From: AC-49 sp963766605
Lineage (GTDB): Bacteria > Actinomycetota > Thermoleophilia > Solirubrobacterales > Solirubrobacteraceae
Assembly (NCBI GenBank): GCA_963766605.1
Contig: CAVYAT010000002.1
Location: 558,001-622,000 of the forward strand
Reading direction: 5' to 3'
Length of the DNA: 64,000 nt
A program made the position numbers and the translations under genes. Below are positions 1 through 8,530 of the stretch, one piece after another (position 1 is the stretch's first letter; each line of letters starts with the position of its first letter). The notes under the pieces are model-generated. The model had not been told where the DNA came from. It was given only the letters and a program-made list of their open reading frames with translations, and searched no databases.

Positions 1-264
1 CTCGGCTCTGGCCGGCTGCACATCGGCCGCCACCGCACGATCAAGGTCGTCCTGACCTGCCCGAAGGGCAAGACGCGCTGCGTCGGCACCCTGAAGCTGG
101 TCGTCCACGGCCACACGCTCGGCTCCGCGCACTACTCGATCGCCGCCGGTCACCGGCAGACGATCACCGTGCGCGTCAGCACGAGCCACGCGCGGTCCCT
201 GCGCAAGGCGCGCAAGGTCGTGCTCGAGGCCGGCAGCCGTCACCGGACGGTGCGGATCAGCTAG
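1..264 (+). CDS. C-terminal end of an unidentified, probably exported protein (5' truncated)
   Basis: The frame is open from the first base to a TAG at 262-264, giving 87 residues. The piece is rich in short beta-strand-like stretches and holds a Cys pair in the pattern CPKGKTRCVGTL (residues 19-30). Such small beta-sandwich modules occur at the ends of secreted proteins in high-GC actinobacteria; that resemblance is inferred. No catalytic motif is visible and the N-terminus lies outside the window, so no function can be given. A strong hairpin follows its stop codon. Confidence 0.6.
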   Translation, partial: LGSGRLHIGRHRTIKVVLTCPKGKTRCVGTLKLVVHGHTLGSAHYSIAAGHRQTITVRVSTSHARSLRKARKVVLEAGSRHRTVRIS

Positions 265-290
265 CGGTCGCAACCACAGCGAAGTGACGC

Positions 291-316
291 GACGGGGCGC
301 CTACGGGCGCCCCGTC
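291..316. terminator. Bidirectional hairpin terminator between convergent genes
   Basis: A perfect 11-bp stem (291-301 with 306-316) closes a 4-nt loop, TACG. It lies between the stop of the plus-strand partial gene and the stop of the minus-strand glycosyltransferase at 324, so it can serve both. There is no U-tract on either side, as is common in very GC-rich genomes. Confidence 0.7.
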
Positions 317-323
317 GTCGTTG

Positions 324-1466
324 TCAGGCCAGCGCCGCGCGCAGGCCCGCCTCGACCTGTTCCGCAGCGTGGGCCCAGGTCCTCGTCGCCGCCAGATCGA
401 GGCCCATGCGCATGTGCTCGGCGCGCAGCTCCAGGTCGTCGAGGAGCCGCTCAGTCGCATCGGCGATCGCCAGCGGATCGAACGCCGCGAGCGCGATCGG
501 GCCGTCGGCGCCGAACGTGTCGAGCATCGCGTCGGAGGCGAGGTCGACGACCGGCAGCCCGCAGGCGAGCATCTCCGTCGGCACGAGCGACGGGTTGGTC
601 GTCGACAGCACGATGCCGACCGTGGCCGAGTTGTAGGCGTGCGCGAGGGCCTCGCGGTCCAGCACCCCGAGGTGTCGGTGAGGGAACGGCGCGGCGACCG
701 GGGTCGTGTCGCCGAACAGCATCAGCTCGACACCGGGGCGGCGGCGGTGCAGCTCCTCGAGCGCCAGCAGCCCGAGTGGCACCGCGCGGCGCGGGGTCAC
801 GGCGCGGGCGTAGAGCAGCACGAGGTCGTCGCGACGGTGGACCGGCCACGGCTTGTAGGCGCCGTGGTCGATGCCGAGGTCGAACGCCGACGCCGACGCG
901 CCGTACTGCTCGCGCACGAGCGCCGCCAGCCACGGCGACGCGCAGATGCAGTGCAGGCCCATGCCGTAGGTCTCCTGCGACCACGTGCGCTCGGCCGACG
1001 TGCCGAAGAACTCGGGCTCGTGGTCCTGTACGAGGTAGGCCCGGGCGCGGGCCCCGGGCAGGCGCAGGACGCGGTGCACGGTCTGCCAGCCGGTCGCCAT
1101 CACGACGTCGGCGCCGGAAAAGCCGCTGACGTCGTGGTGCACCGGGGCCTTCACCGGCCCGAAGTACTCGGCGAACATCCCCGCGACGTCGCCGTCCTGC
1201 GCGTGGCGGCCCTCGCCGTCGTCGAGCCACAGCGAGATGCGATGGCCGCGGTCCTCGAGGCCGCGGACGAGATCGGCGATCGTGCGGTGCCCGCCGCTTC
1301 CGCGCCGAAACGGCGGGATCACGATCGCCACCGCCAGCGGCGCATCCTCGGCCGGTGGCGCGCCGCCATCGAGCGCGACGGGACCCTGGCGCAACAGCTC
1401 GAGCAGCGCGGGAGGCGCGCCGACGGGCAGCGGGGTCGGGCGCGAGCGACGCGGCAGGCGCGGCAT
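324..1466 (-). CDS. GT4 glycosyltransferase, WsaF-like
   Basis: The protein has 380 residues with a GT-B fold pattern. A glycine-rich GSGGH loop lies at residues 56-60. The donor-site segment around residues 290-306 (TNPSLVPTEMLACG) places a Glu at 298 before the usual helix. The order of motifs, including VQDHEPEFF near 146-154, resembles WsaF-type rhamnosyltransferases of S-layer glycan clusters; the sugar is inferred only. The ATG at 1466 overlaps the TGA of the upstream GT4 gene (TGATG), so the two are probably translationally coupled. An in-frame extension upstream would run antisense-like through the neighbour and was rejected. Confidence 0.85.
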   Translation of the reverse strand: MPRLPRRSRPTPLPVGAPPALLELLRQGPVALDGGAPPAEDAPLAVAIVIPPFRRGSGGHRTIADLVRGLEDRGHRISLWLDDGEGRHAQDGDVAGMFAEYFGPVKAPVHHDVSGFSGADVVMATGWQTVHRVLRLPGARARAYLVQDHEPEFFGTSAERTWSQETYGMGLHCICASPWLAALVREQYGASASAFDLGIDHGAYKPWPVHRRDDLVLLYARAVTPRRAVPLGLLALEELHRRRPGVELMLFGDTTPVAAPFPHRHLGVLDREALAHAYNSATVGIVLSTTNPSLVPTEMLACGLPVVDLASDAMLDTFGADGPIALAAFDPLAIADATERLLDDLELRAEHMRMGLDLAATRTWAHAAEQVEAGLRAALA

Positions 1467-2713
1467 CAGCCGCGGCCCAGCAGCTTGCGCAGCAGGCCGC
1501 GGATCCGTGGCCCCCAGCGGTCCTGGGTCGACGGGCGGTTCCACCAGCGGGCCAGCGGGGCGATGATCGGCAGCGCCTTGATGCGGTCCATCCGCGACGC
1601 GCTGATCGCGAACTCGGCGCGCTGCATCAGGTGGATGCGGTGGATCTCGGCGCCGGAGCGGATGTCGGCCAGCATGGCGCGCGCGGCGGCGGGCGCGTCC
1701 GGCGCCGCGCCGTCGGCGATCGCCCGCAGCGCGCCGGCCATCGCCTCGCCCTGCTGCTCCCATGACGGCCATGCCCGCGCCGTGTCGAGCGCCGCGCTGC
1801 GCAGTCGCGTCAGCAGCGCGCGGTCGCGTGCCAGCAGGTCGAGCTGGCGGGCCGTGCCGCGCGGATCGTCCCAGTCGCACAGCAGGCCGTTGACGCCGTG
1901 GCGCACGTACTCCTCGTGACCGCTGACCGGCGTCACCACGCACGTCGCGCCCATGTGCATGCCCTCCAGCGGGGGGCCGAACATCCCCTCGACGCTCGAC
2001 AGCTTGAGCACGACGTCGGTCTGCGCGTACTCGGCCGCCATCTCGCGGTGGGTCAGCGGGCCGACGATCCGGTCATACGGCTGGCCCTTGGCGTGGACGT
2101 GGTCGCCGCTGACCAGCGTCACGCGGGCCGGCTCGGTCATCCGCGCGGCGGCGTGCAGCGCGTCGGCGACATGCTTGAACCAGGACGTCAGTGACCCCTC
2201 GACCAGGACCCGCAGCGGGCCGTCGGATGGCGCCGGCTGGGCGGGCGAGGCGAACACCGACTTGTCGATCCCGTTGCGCACGAGGTGGACCTGGGCGCCG
2301 GGCCGCAGCTCGGCGATCGAGTCGGCGATCCACGACGCCTCGGTGATGAACGCCACCGGCAGATCGAGCGTCAGCCCGGCCGGGATGCGGTCGGCCTCAT
2401 GCTGATGGTAGAAGCGGTCCTCGAGCGACTGGACGAAGTACGCGTAGCGTTCGGCGGCCAGGTCAAACAGCGCGTAGGTCGTCGCCCACCACGTCGCGAC
2501 CGCGATGTCGAACTGCGCGTCGCGCGCATCGGCGAGGTCGCTGACGGCGACCCCCCGAAGCTGCTCGTAGCGCCACGGGTCGAGCTCCTGCTCGCGGGCG
2601 AGCACGAGCGTCACATCGAAGTCGTCGCGCGCCGCGAGCGCGCGGGCGTGCTCGAGCACGACTCCGACGCCGCCGGACAGCTGCAGGTCGTTGACCAGGA
2701 AGGCGACCTTCAT
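1466..2713 (-). CDS. GT4 family glycosyltransferase
   Basis: The protein has 415 residues and two Rossmann-like halves. Residues 11-19 carry the SGGVG loop. The GT4 EX7E signature is clear at Glu242 and Glu250 in VEGMFGPPLEG. The last 60 residues form a basic tail that could touch the membrane (inferred). The gene is first in a two-gene minus-strand unit with the WsaF-like transferase. Its ATG lies 25 bp from the GTG of the divergent gene, so the two promoters must overlap each other's coding starts. A shorter relative lies at 42418-43281. Confidence 0.87.
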   Translation of the reverse strand: MKVAFLVNDLQLSGGVGVVLEHARALAARDDFDVTLVLAREQELDPWRYEQLRGVAVSDLADARDAQFDIAVATWWATTYALFDLAAERYAYFVQSLEDRFYHQHEADRIPAGLTLDLPVAFITEASWIADSIAELRPGAQVHLVRNGIDKSVFASPAQPAPSDGPLRVLVEGSLTSWFKHVADALHAAARMTEPARVTLVSGDHVHAKGQPYDRIVGPLTHREMAAEYAQTDVVLKLSSVEGMFGPPLEGMHMGATCVVTPVSGHEEYVRHGVNGLLCDWDDPRGTARQLDLLARDRALLTRLRSAALDTARAWPSWEQQGEAMAGALRAIADGAAPDAPAAARAMLADIRSGAEIHRIHLMQRAEFAISASRMDRIKALPIIAPLARWWNRPSTQDRWGPRIRGLLRKLLGRG

Positions 2714-2738
2714 CCTCACTCGGCGGCATGCTACGGGG

Positions 2739-3656
2739 GTGCGCGTCGCCTTCGTCGGACAGCAGACGTACTTCGCCGCCTGCTCGATGCACGCGCCGGC
2801 GGGCGGCTGGGAGCCGCGGTTCGTCGAGTTCCGTGCGGCGGCCGACCCGGAGCGCCTGCGGGCCGACCTGCACCACGACCCGCCCGACGTGGTCGTCGTC
2901 TTTCGTCCCGAGATCATCCCGGCCGGGCTGTTCGACGATCTGCCGGCGGCGACGCTCGGCTTCCTGACCGAGCCGCTGCCGCGGACGGCGAGCGGGCCGG
3001 TGCATGAGGACCTGCGCCGGCGCCTGGCCGACCTCGAGCTCGTGACGCCGGCGAACTTCGACCGGATCGTCAGCTTCGACCCGCTCATCGCCGGCAGCGT
3101 CGCCCAGGCGGGCCTCGAGGTCTGGCGCAGCGTCCCGCTGCCGGTCGCCGACCGCTTCTTCGGGCCGGTCGTGCCCAACCACGGCCCGCCGCGCGTGCTG
3201 TTCAGTGGCCGCGGCACCGACCACCGTGAATCGCTGCTGGATCCGGTCAAGCGGCGCTTCGCGGTGCTGCACGTGGCCTACGGGACGACCGACGACGAGC
3301 TCGAGCGGTTTCTGCGCGAGCACGACGTCGGGCTCAACCTCCACAACGAGCCCTACCCGTCGTTCGAGAACCGTGTGCTCGTCTACCTGGCCGGCGGGCT
3401 GCTGGTGGTGTCCGAGCGCCTCAGTCCGACCCATGGACTGACCCCGGGCGTCGACTACCTGGAGTGCGACACGGCGGACGAGTTCGTCGACGTGCTCGCG
3501 CTGGCCGCCCGGGCGCCGGGCGTCCACGACATGATCCGCCGCCGCGGTCGCCAGACCGCCGAGCTGTTTCGCGCGTCGCGGCTGTGGCCGCGCGTGCTCG
3601 ACGATCTGTGCGCCGACCTGGCGGCGTTCGGGCGCCGCGCCGCGAGCGCTGGGTAG
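2739..3656 (+). CDS. CgeB-like glycosyltransferase (GT1_2 type)
   Basis: The product of 305 residues starts at GTG 2739, preceded by GGGGG. Sequence near residues 220-305 (HDVGLNLHNEP, then FENRVLVYLAGG and LSPTHGL) matches the C-terminal donor-binding half of CgeB/YkvP-type glycosyltransferases. The N-terminal half is a divergent Rossmann fold. A clear paralogue at 43278-44150 shares the PRFVEF, NFDRIV-type and VNLHM/GLNLH segments. It heads a plus-strand pair with the SIS isomerase 12 bp downstream, which suggests, but does not prove, a link to heptose. Acceptor and donor are unknown. Confidence 0.75.
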   Translation: MRVAFVGQQTYFAACSMHAPAGGWEPRFVEFRAAADPERLRADLHHDPPDVVVVFRPEIIPAGLFDDLPAATLGFLTEPLPRTASGPVHEDLRRRLADLELVTPANFDRIVSFDPLIAGSVAQAGLEVWRSVPLPVADRFFGPVVPNHGPPRVLFSGRGTDHRESLLDPVKRRFAVLHVAYGTTDDELERFLREHDVGLNLHNEPYPSFENRVLVYLAGGLLVVSERLSPTHGLTPGVDYLECDTADEFVDVLALAARAPGVHDMIRRRGRQTAELFRASRLWPRVLDDLCADLAAFGRRAASAG

Positions 3657-3668
3657 GGTGGCGCGCGG

Positions 3669-4265
3669 ATGAGCTACGCCGAGCAGTACCTGACCGAGGT
3701 CGCCGAGATCGCCGCCGCGCTGCCGACCGGCGACATCGAGGCGATGGCGACCGGCCTTGCCGCCGTGCGTGAGCGCGGTGGGCGGCTGTTCATCCTCGGC
3801 GTCGGCGGCGGCGCCGCGCACGCGTCGCACGCGGTCAACGACTTCCGCAAGATCTGCCACTTCGAGGCCTACACGCCGACCGACAACGTCGCCGAGCTGA
3901 CGGCGCGGACCAACGACGAGGGTTGGGAGACGACGTTCGTCGAGTTCCTGCGCACGAGCCGCGTCGGCCCCAGCGACGGCGTGCTCGTGTTCAGCGTCGG
4001 CGGCGGGTCGCGTGAGCACAACGTGTCCCTGAACCTCGTCCATGCGGTCGAGCTGGCCAAGGAGGTCGGCGCGGCGGTCTACGGGATCGTCGGCAAGTCC
4101 GACGGCACAACCGCGCAGCTCGCTGACGTCGCGATCGTCATCCCCTGCCCGCCAGAGCGGCGCACGCCGCACGTCGAGGCCTTCCAGGCCGTCGTCTGGC
4201 ACCTGCTCGTGTCGCATCCCGCGCTCGCCGCGCAGGAGGGCAAGTGGGAGTCGCTGAAGGTGTGA
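3669..4265 (+). CDS. SIS-domain sugar isomerase, divergent GmhA-like
   Basis: The protein has 198 residues and one SIS domain. In place of the classical GmhA stretch it reads GVGGGAAHASHAVNDF (about residues 39-54), so the catalytic Glu-Glu pair of GmhA is replaced. A His in the C-terminal helix (VVWHLLV) is kept. GmhA converts sedoheptulose-7-phosphate to D-glycero-D-manno-heptose-7-phosphate; this copy may do that or isomerise another phosphosugar. A canonical GmhA is at 23778-24368. It lies 12 bp downstream of a CgeB-like transferase. Ser-rich phosphosugar-binding loops are present near SVGGGSREH. Confidence 0.75.
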   Translation: MSYAEQYLTEVAEIAAALPTGDIEAMATGLAAVRERGGRLFILGVGGGAAHASHAVNDFRKICHFEAYTPTDNVAELTARTNDEGWETTFVEFLRTSRVGPSDGVLVFSVGGGSREHNVSLNLVHAVELAKEVGAAVYGIVGKSDGTTAQLADVAIVIPCPPERRTPHVEAFQAVVWHLLVSHPALAAQEGKWESLKV

Positions 4266-4271
4266 GCGCGG

Positions 4272-5525
4272 TCAACTCTCGCGCGTCAGCCCGGCGCCGG
4301 TGAGGCGCTCGATCACGTAGTCCTCGGCAAAGCGCTCGGGCTCGAATCGCACGAGCGTGTCGGGCGCGCGGATGAAATTGTGCCCCGGCGCCACGTGGTT
4401 GTAGTGGTGGTGCCAGCCACGGGCACGCCCCGCGGGCCCCCAGCGCGGCACGCGGTCGCTCAGAACCTTGCGCTCGCCGTGGGCCTGCCCACGAATCGGG
4501 TAGTGCTTCTCGAGAAACTTGAACGGGAAGACCCGGCGTCCATCGAAGGTCGCCTCGTGGCCCCCGTGGTTGATCGACACGACGGCGGCCGCGGTCTTCC
4601 ACCCACGCACCCGCATGAAGGCGCCCGGCTTGGAACCGAACTCGAAGTGCCGCATATGGCCTTCGACGTCGGCGCCCGCGGGCAGATCATCGACCGGGCG
4701 GAAGTTCACGACCGTTTGGTCGATCGCATTGAACCCGCGGCGCTGCACCTCATACAGAGCGTCGCGCAGGCTGCCCGGGCCCCACGGTCCCTCGATGTAG
4801 CTGTCGACGTCACACAGCAGGATCCAGTCGCTTCCCTCCTCGCCCCCCAGCTCGACGACGTGGTCCACGATCGCCTGCCACTCCTGGTGGACCGGGGGCC
4901 CGTCCGAGGGAAACCGGGTCACACGCAGCCGGCCGCCATCGTCCATATCGCCCAGCAGCTCGAATGTGCCGTCGTCGGACCAGTTCTCGACGACCAGCAC
5001 GTGGTCGACGTGGTGGAGCAAGCGACGCATCGCCGTTTCGATGATGTCCGATTCGTTGTAGGCCGGGACGATCGCGGTGACGCGAAACCACGGCGGCGCG
5101 CCCGCAGGCCGCGCAGGCCCGTCGCGATCGACGACGGCGAGGGCCGCGCCGCGGAACATGCCGGAGAACGACACCGTCAACCCGGCGTCGGCGAGCGTCC
5201 GTCGCAGGCGGGCCGGCGCCCATCCGGTGGCCCGGACGACCAGCAACGGCGCCTGCGCGCCGGCGTCGGCGGTCCGGCGCAGGGCGTCCGGCGGGTCCGC
5301 GGCCGCCAGGTCGTGGGCAACGACGACGGCCGCCGACAGCAGCTCGCTCAGCGGCGGGCCCGGCGGGTGCTGCTCGCGCCAGAGAATCGTCCGCAACGTC
5401 GGCTCGAGCGTGGCGGCGAGCTCCTGCGCCCCGGCTCCGGACCCGATCACGACGGCCCGCGCGAGGCCGAACCTGGCGGCGATGAGAGCCGTGAAATCGC
5501 CCAGAGCGGTTGTCTCGTCGACCAC
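4272..5525 (-). CDS. GT2 glycosyltransferase with an extra N-terminal domain
   Basis: The protein has 417 residues. A GT-A domain starts at about residue 148 with VTAIVPAYNESDI, and the metal-binding DVD is at 239-241. A conserved HEATFDG/FPFKFLEKHYP block and a His-rich YNHVAPGHNFIR segment follow. Residues 1-140 form a separate Rossmann-like domain that resembles the end of a degraded SAM methyltransferase but lacks a SAM motif. The start is GTG at 5525. The gene converges on the SIS isomerase with a 6-bp gap and diverges from the epimerase at 5557. Confidence 0.83.
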   Translation of the reverse strand: MVDETTALGDFTALIAARFGLARAVVIGSGAGAQELAATLEPTLRTILWREQHPPGPPLSELLSAAVVVAHDLAAADPPDALRRTADAGAQAPLLVVRATGWAPARLRRTLADAGLTVSFSGMFRGAALAVVDRDGPARPAGAPPWFRVTAIVPAYNESDIIETAMRRLLHHVDHVLVVENWSDDGTFELLGDMDDGGRLRVTRFPSDGPPVHQEWQAIVDHVVELGGEEGSDWILLCDVDSYIEGPWGPGSLRDALYEVQRRGFNAIDQTVVNFRPVDDLPAGADVEGHMRHFEFGSKPGAFMRVRGWKTAAAVVSINHGGHEATFDGRRVFPFKFLEKHYPIRGQAHGERKVLSDRVPRWGPAGRARGWHHHYNHVAPGHNFIRAPDTLVRFEPERFAEDYVIERLTGAGLTRES

Positions 5526-5556
5526 GGCGCGACGATGATGTCATCCTCCCGGGGGC

Positions 5557-6522
5557 ATGAGCGGCCGGCGCATCCTCGTCGTGGGCGGTGCCGGTTTCAT
5601 CGGCTCGTATGTCGTCGCGCGTCTGCTGAACACGGAGCCCGACTGCGAGGTCGTGGTCTACGACAACCTGCTGTCGGGCTCGCGCGACCGTCTTGCGATG
5701 CTCGACACCGACCCGCGGCTGACACTGGTCGTCGACGACGTCAAGGACGTCGAGGCGCTGACGGCGGCGGCCAAGCACGCCGACCTGTGCTTCCAGTTCG
5801 CGGCCAACCCCGATATCGCCGCGGCGGCGACGACGCCCGACATCGACTTCTGGGAGGGCACGTACCTGATCTCCAACGTGCTGGAGGCGCTGCGCGTCGC
5901 CCAGGTCCCGCGCCTGGTCTACGCCAGCGGCTCGGGCGTCTACGGCGACCTCGGCGACTTCGAGGCCTCCGAGGACCACGGCCCGATGCTGCCGATCTCC
6001 ACCTACGGCGCGAGCAAGCTCGGCTGCGAGGCGCTGATCAGCGCCTACTGCCACATGTTCGGCCTGGCCGCCAGCGCGTTTCGCTTCGCCAACGTCGTCG
6101 GGCCGCGCCAGACCCACGGCGTGACGTTCGACTTCGTGCGCAAGCTGCTGCGCGACCCGGCAGCCCTCGAGATCCTCGGCGACGGCACGCAGAGCAAGAG
6201 CTACATCCACGTCTCCGACGTCGCCGACGCGATGTTCCTGATCGCCGGGCAGAAGCGGCCCGGGTTCGAGGTCTTCAACGTCGGCACCGACGAGTACATC
6301 ACCGTCACCGAGATCGCACAGCTCGTCGTCGCGGCGCTCGAGCTCGATGGGGTCGACCTCCGGTACACCGGCGGCAGCCGCGGCTGGAAGGGCGACGTCC
6401 CGGTCGTGCGCTTCTCGTCACAGCGGATCCGCGAGCGCGGCTGGACAAACGCGCACACGACCGCGCAGGCGCTGACCGCATCGATCCACGCCAACCTCGA
6501 CGAGGCGCGGGCGGAGGCGTGA
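5557..6522 (+). CDS. NAD-dependent sugar nucleotide epimerase/dehydratase (extended SDR)
   Basis: The protein has 321 residues. The NAD-binding GGAGFIG is at 10-16, and the catalytic pair is Tyr150 and Lys154 in STYGASKLG. A GalE-like NVVGPRQTHG segment follows. It is expected to epimerise or dehydrate an NDP-sugar for the glycan. HldD (ADP-heptose 6-epimerase) was considered because that enzyme is otherwise missing here, but the N-terminal and substrate segments look GalE-like. The ATG is preceded by GGGGG, and the stop overlaps the next gene's GTG by 4 bp. Confidence 0.85.
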   Translation: MSGRRILVVGGAGFIGSYVVARLLNTEPDCEVVVYDNLLSGSRDRLAMLDTDPRLTLVVDDVKDVEALTAAAKHADLCFQFAANPDIAAAATTPDIDFWEGTYLISNVLEALRVAQVPRLVYASGSGVYGDLGDFEASEDHGPMLPISTYGASKLGCEALISAYCHMFGLAASAFRFANVVGPRQTHGVTFDFVRKLLRDPAALEILGDGTQSKSYIHVSDVADAMFLIAGQKRPGFEVFNVGTDEYITVTEIAQLVVAALELDGVDLRYTGGSRGWKGDVPVVRFSSQRIRERGWTNAHTTAQALTASIHANLDEARAEA

Positions 6523-7292
6523 CGGCGGGCGTCGACGCCGGCCGCGACGACTGGGACGCGCTGTGGCTGGCCCACGCCGACGCCAACGCGCGCAACCCGG
6601 CACAGATGTTCCGCCGCCGGCTGGCCGTGCAGCTGCTCGCCGGCCACGAGCCGGTGGCCCGCCTGCTCGACATCGGCTCGGGGACCGGCGACCTGCTCGT
6701 CGACGCCCACGCCCGCTGGCCGGCCGTCGAGCTGATGGGCATCGAGCTGGCGCAGACCGGCGTGCAGATCGCCCGCGACAAGCTCCCGGCCGCGACGTTC
6801 GAGGTCGTCGATCTGCTGCAGGCCCCCGGGCCGCTGCCCGGCCGCGAGGGCTGGGCGACCCACGCCGTCTGCTCGGAGGTGCTCGAGCACGTCGACGACC
6901 CGGTCGCGCTGATGGCCAACGCCCGTCCGTGGCTGGCCCCGGGCGCGGTCGTTGTCGTCACCGTGCCGGGCGGTCCGATGTCGGCATTCGACCGCCACAT
7001 CGGCCATCGCCGCCACTTCACCCCGCGCGACCTGGCCGACGTGCTGCACGGCGCCGGCTACCAGGTGGCCCGCTGCTCGGGCGCCGGCTTCCCGTTCTTC
7101 AACCTCTACCGGATGGTTGTGATCGCGCGCGGCGAAGCATTGGTCGAGGACTCGGCGGCCGCCGAGGATGGCGCGGCGAGCCACCGCGCGGAGGCCGCGA
7201 TGAGCGTCTTTCGCGTGCTGCTGAGCCGCGGCCGGCGACTGTCGCCACGCGGCTGGCAGACGGTTGCCGTGGCGACCGTCCCCGGGGATTGA
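6519..7292 (+). CDS. Class I SAM-dependent methyltransferase
   Basis: The product of 257 residues starts at the GTG of a GTGA overlap with the epimerase. SAM motif I (LLDIGSGTGDLL) lies at 49-60, and the acidic loop MGIELA follows. The post-motif VCSEVLEHVDDP and the C-terminal RHFTPRDLADVLHGAGY segments are typical of ubiquinone/glycan methyltransferases. It probably methylates a sugar of the glycan; the site is unknown. Its TGA abuts the TCA stop of the convergent methyltransferase with no spacer. Confidence 0.85.
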   Translation: MTAGVDAGRDDWDALWLAHADANARNPAQMFRRRLAVQLLAGHEPVARLLDIGSGTGDLLVDAHARWPAVELMGIELAQTGVQIARDKLPAATFEVVDLLQAPGPLPGREGWATHAVCSEVLEHVDDPVALMANARPWLAPGAVVVVTVPGGPMSAFDRHIGHRRHFTPRDLADVLHGAGYQVARCSGAGFPFFNLYRMVVIARGEALVEDSAAAEDGAASHRAEAAMSVFRVLLSRGRRLSPRGWQTVAVATVPGD

Positions 7293-8078
7293 TCAGGCGC
7301 GGCGCCGAGCGACGCCGAACAGGTTCAGCCCGACCGGCGGGTGCAGGTGGTCGTCGATCGCCCGGTTGAGCGGCACGCCGAAGCGGTCCCAGATCTTCAG
7401 CAGCCGCCCGCGGCGCTGCTCGTCGGTCACATCGCCGCCCTGGAAGAACATCCATGGCACGATCGCCAGCGCATTGGCGTAGCGCAGCGTCACCGGCTCC
7501 AGATCGGCCTCCTCGAACACCTCTCGCAACCGCCAGCGCGCGTAGCGGCGGTAGTGGCCGCCCATGTGGTCCCACTCGCCGTAGAGCCCGTTGAGAGCCG
7601 GCACGTAGATGACGATGTTGCCGCCCGGCGCGAGCAGCGCGCTGAGGCTGCGCAGCGCCCCCACGTCGTCGAGGATGTGCTCGAGCACATTGACCATCAG
7701 GATCGAGTCGAACGCCTGATCGGGGGAGTACGTGCGCAGGTCGGCGTCGACGACGGTGACGTTGTCGTGGCCGGCAAAGCGCCGGCGCAGCCCCTCGACG
7801 GCGACCGGCGAGGCATCGCTGGCCACGACCTCGCGACCGGCCTCGTAGCCGACGGTGACCGCCCCGAACCCGGCGCCGACCTCGAGCACGCGGTGGCCGA
7901 GATGGCGGTCGCACAGCGCGGCGACCCACGTCAGGTAGCCGGCCGCGGTGTCGGCCGAGTTCTCGAGGCCGATGTCGTGCTCGCCCTCGTGATCGACGAG
8001 ATCGCGGGCCTTGGGATGGACGAAGCGGGCGGCGGGCCGCGGTCGGAATCCGAGCACCGGCGCGAGGATAGCTGGCAT
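7293..8078 (-). CDS. Class I SAM-dependent methyltransferase
   Basis: The protein has 261 residues from the ATG at 8078. Motif I (RVLEVGAGFGAVTVG) is at about 63-77, followed by VASDASP and NVLEHILDDVGAL. The C-terminal part has aromatic HYRRYARWRLREVFEEA, as in glycan-cluster methyltransferases. An ATG at 8117 would add 13 residues but would run into the divergent GtrA gene, so 8078 is preferred. It is the only minus-strand gene in this part of the locus. Confidence 0.83.
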   Translation of the reverse strand: MPAILAPVLGFRPRPAARFVHPKARDLVDHEGEHDIGLENSADTAAGYLTWVAALCDRHLGHRVLEVGAGFGAVTVGYEAGREVVASDASPVAVEGLRRRFAGHDNVTVVDADLRTYSPDQAFDSILMVNVLEHILDDVGALRSLSALLAPGGNIVIYVPALNGLYGEWDHMGGHYRRYARWRLREVFEEADLEPVTLRYANALAIVPWMFFQGGDVTDEQRRGRLLKIWDRFGVPLNRAIDDHLHPPVGLNLFGVARRRA

Positions 8079-8089
8079 CCTGCCCAGCG

Positions 8090-8524
8090 ATGACGCCCCC
8101 GCCAACCACCACCGCACGGCTGCGCACGTCCGGGCACGCGATCGCGGTCGCCCTGCGCTACGCCGCGGTCGGCGGGACGAGCGCGGTGATCTACGTTGGC
8201 CTCGGCCTGCTGTTGTCGGGGCCGGGGGGGATGAACATCCAGCTGGCGATCCCGATCTCCTACGCCTGCGCGCTGCTCGTGCACTTCACCCTCCAGCGCT
8301 CGTTCGTGTGGGCCCACCACGAGGAGTACGCGCTCGCCTCGCACCTCCAGGCCGGCCGCTACCTCGCGGTGGCAGGGGCGCAGTACGCGGTGACCGCGAT
8401 CGCGACCGCGGTGCTGCCGTCGGTCCTCGGCGTCTCAGAGCAGCTCGTCTACGCCGTGACCGCCGTACTCGCGGCGGGTCTGTCGTTCTTGGCCCTGCGG
8501 TTCCTGGTCTTTCACTCGAGCTGA
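8090..8524 (+). CDS. GtrA family membrane protein
   Basis: The protein has 144 residues and four predicted membrane helices (about 19-40, 48-68, 87-108, 114-136), the normal size and layout of GtrA. It has the RSFVW motif after helix 2. GtrA-like proteins are thought to help flip polyprenyl-phosphate sugars. The partner enzyme, a dolichyl-phosphate-mannose-synthase-like GT2, begins 6 bp downstream, which supports that role. Confidence 0.88.
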   Translation: MTPPPTTTARLRTSGHAIAVALRYAAVGGTSAVIYVGLGLLLSGPGGMNIQLAIPISYACALLVHFTLQRSFVWAHHEEYALASHLQAGRYLAVAGAQYAVTAIATAVLPSVLGVSEQLVYAVTAVLAAGLSFLALRFLVFHSS

Positions 8525-8530
8525 CCTACG

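Noticed and set aside
4380..6518. Long upstream extension of the methyltransferase at 6519
   Set aside because: The extension crosses the antisense of the GT2 gene and a wrong frame of the epimerase. The GTG in the GTGA overlap is the natural start.
5557..6522. Reading the epimerase as HldD to complete ADP-L,D-heptose synthesis
   Set aside because: Its N-terminal and substrate segments look GalE-like, not HldD-like, so the missing epimerase was left open.
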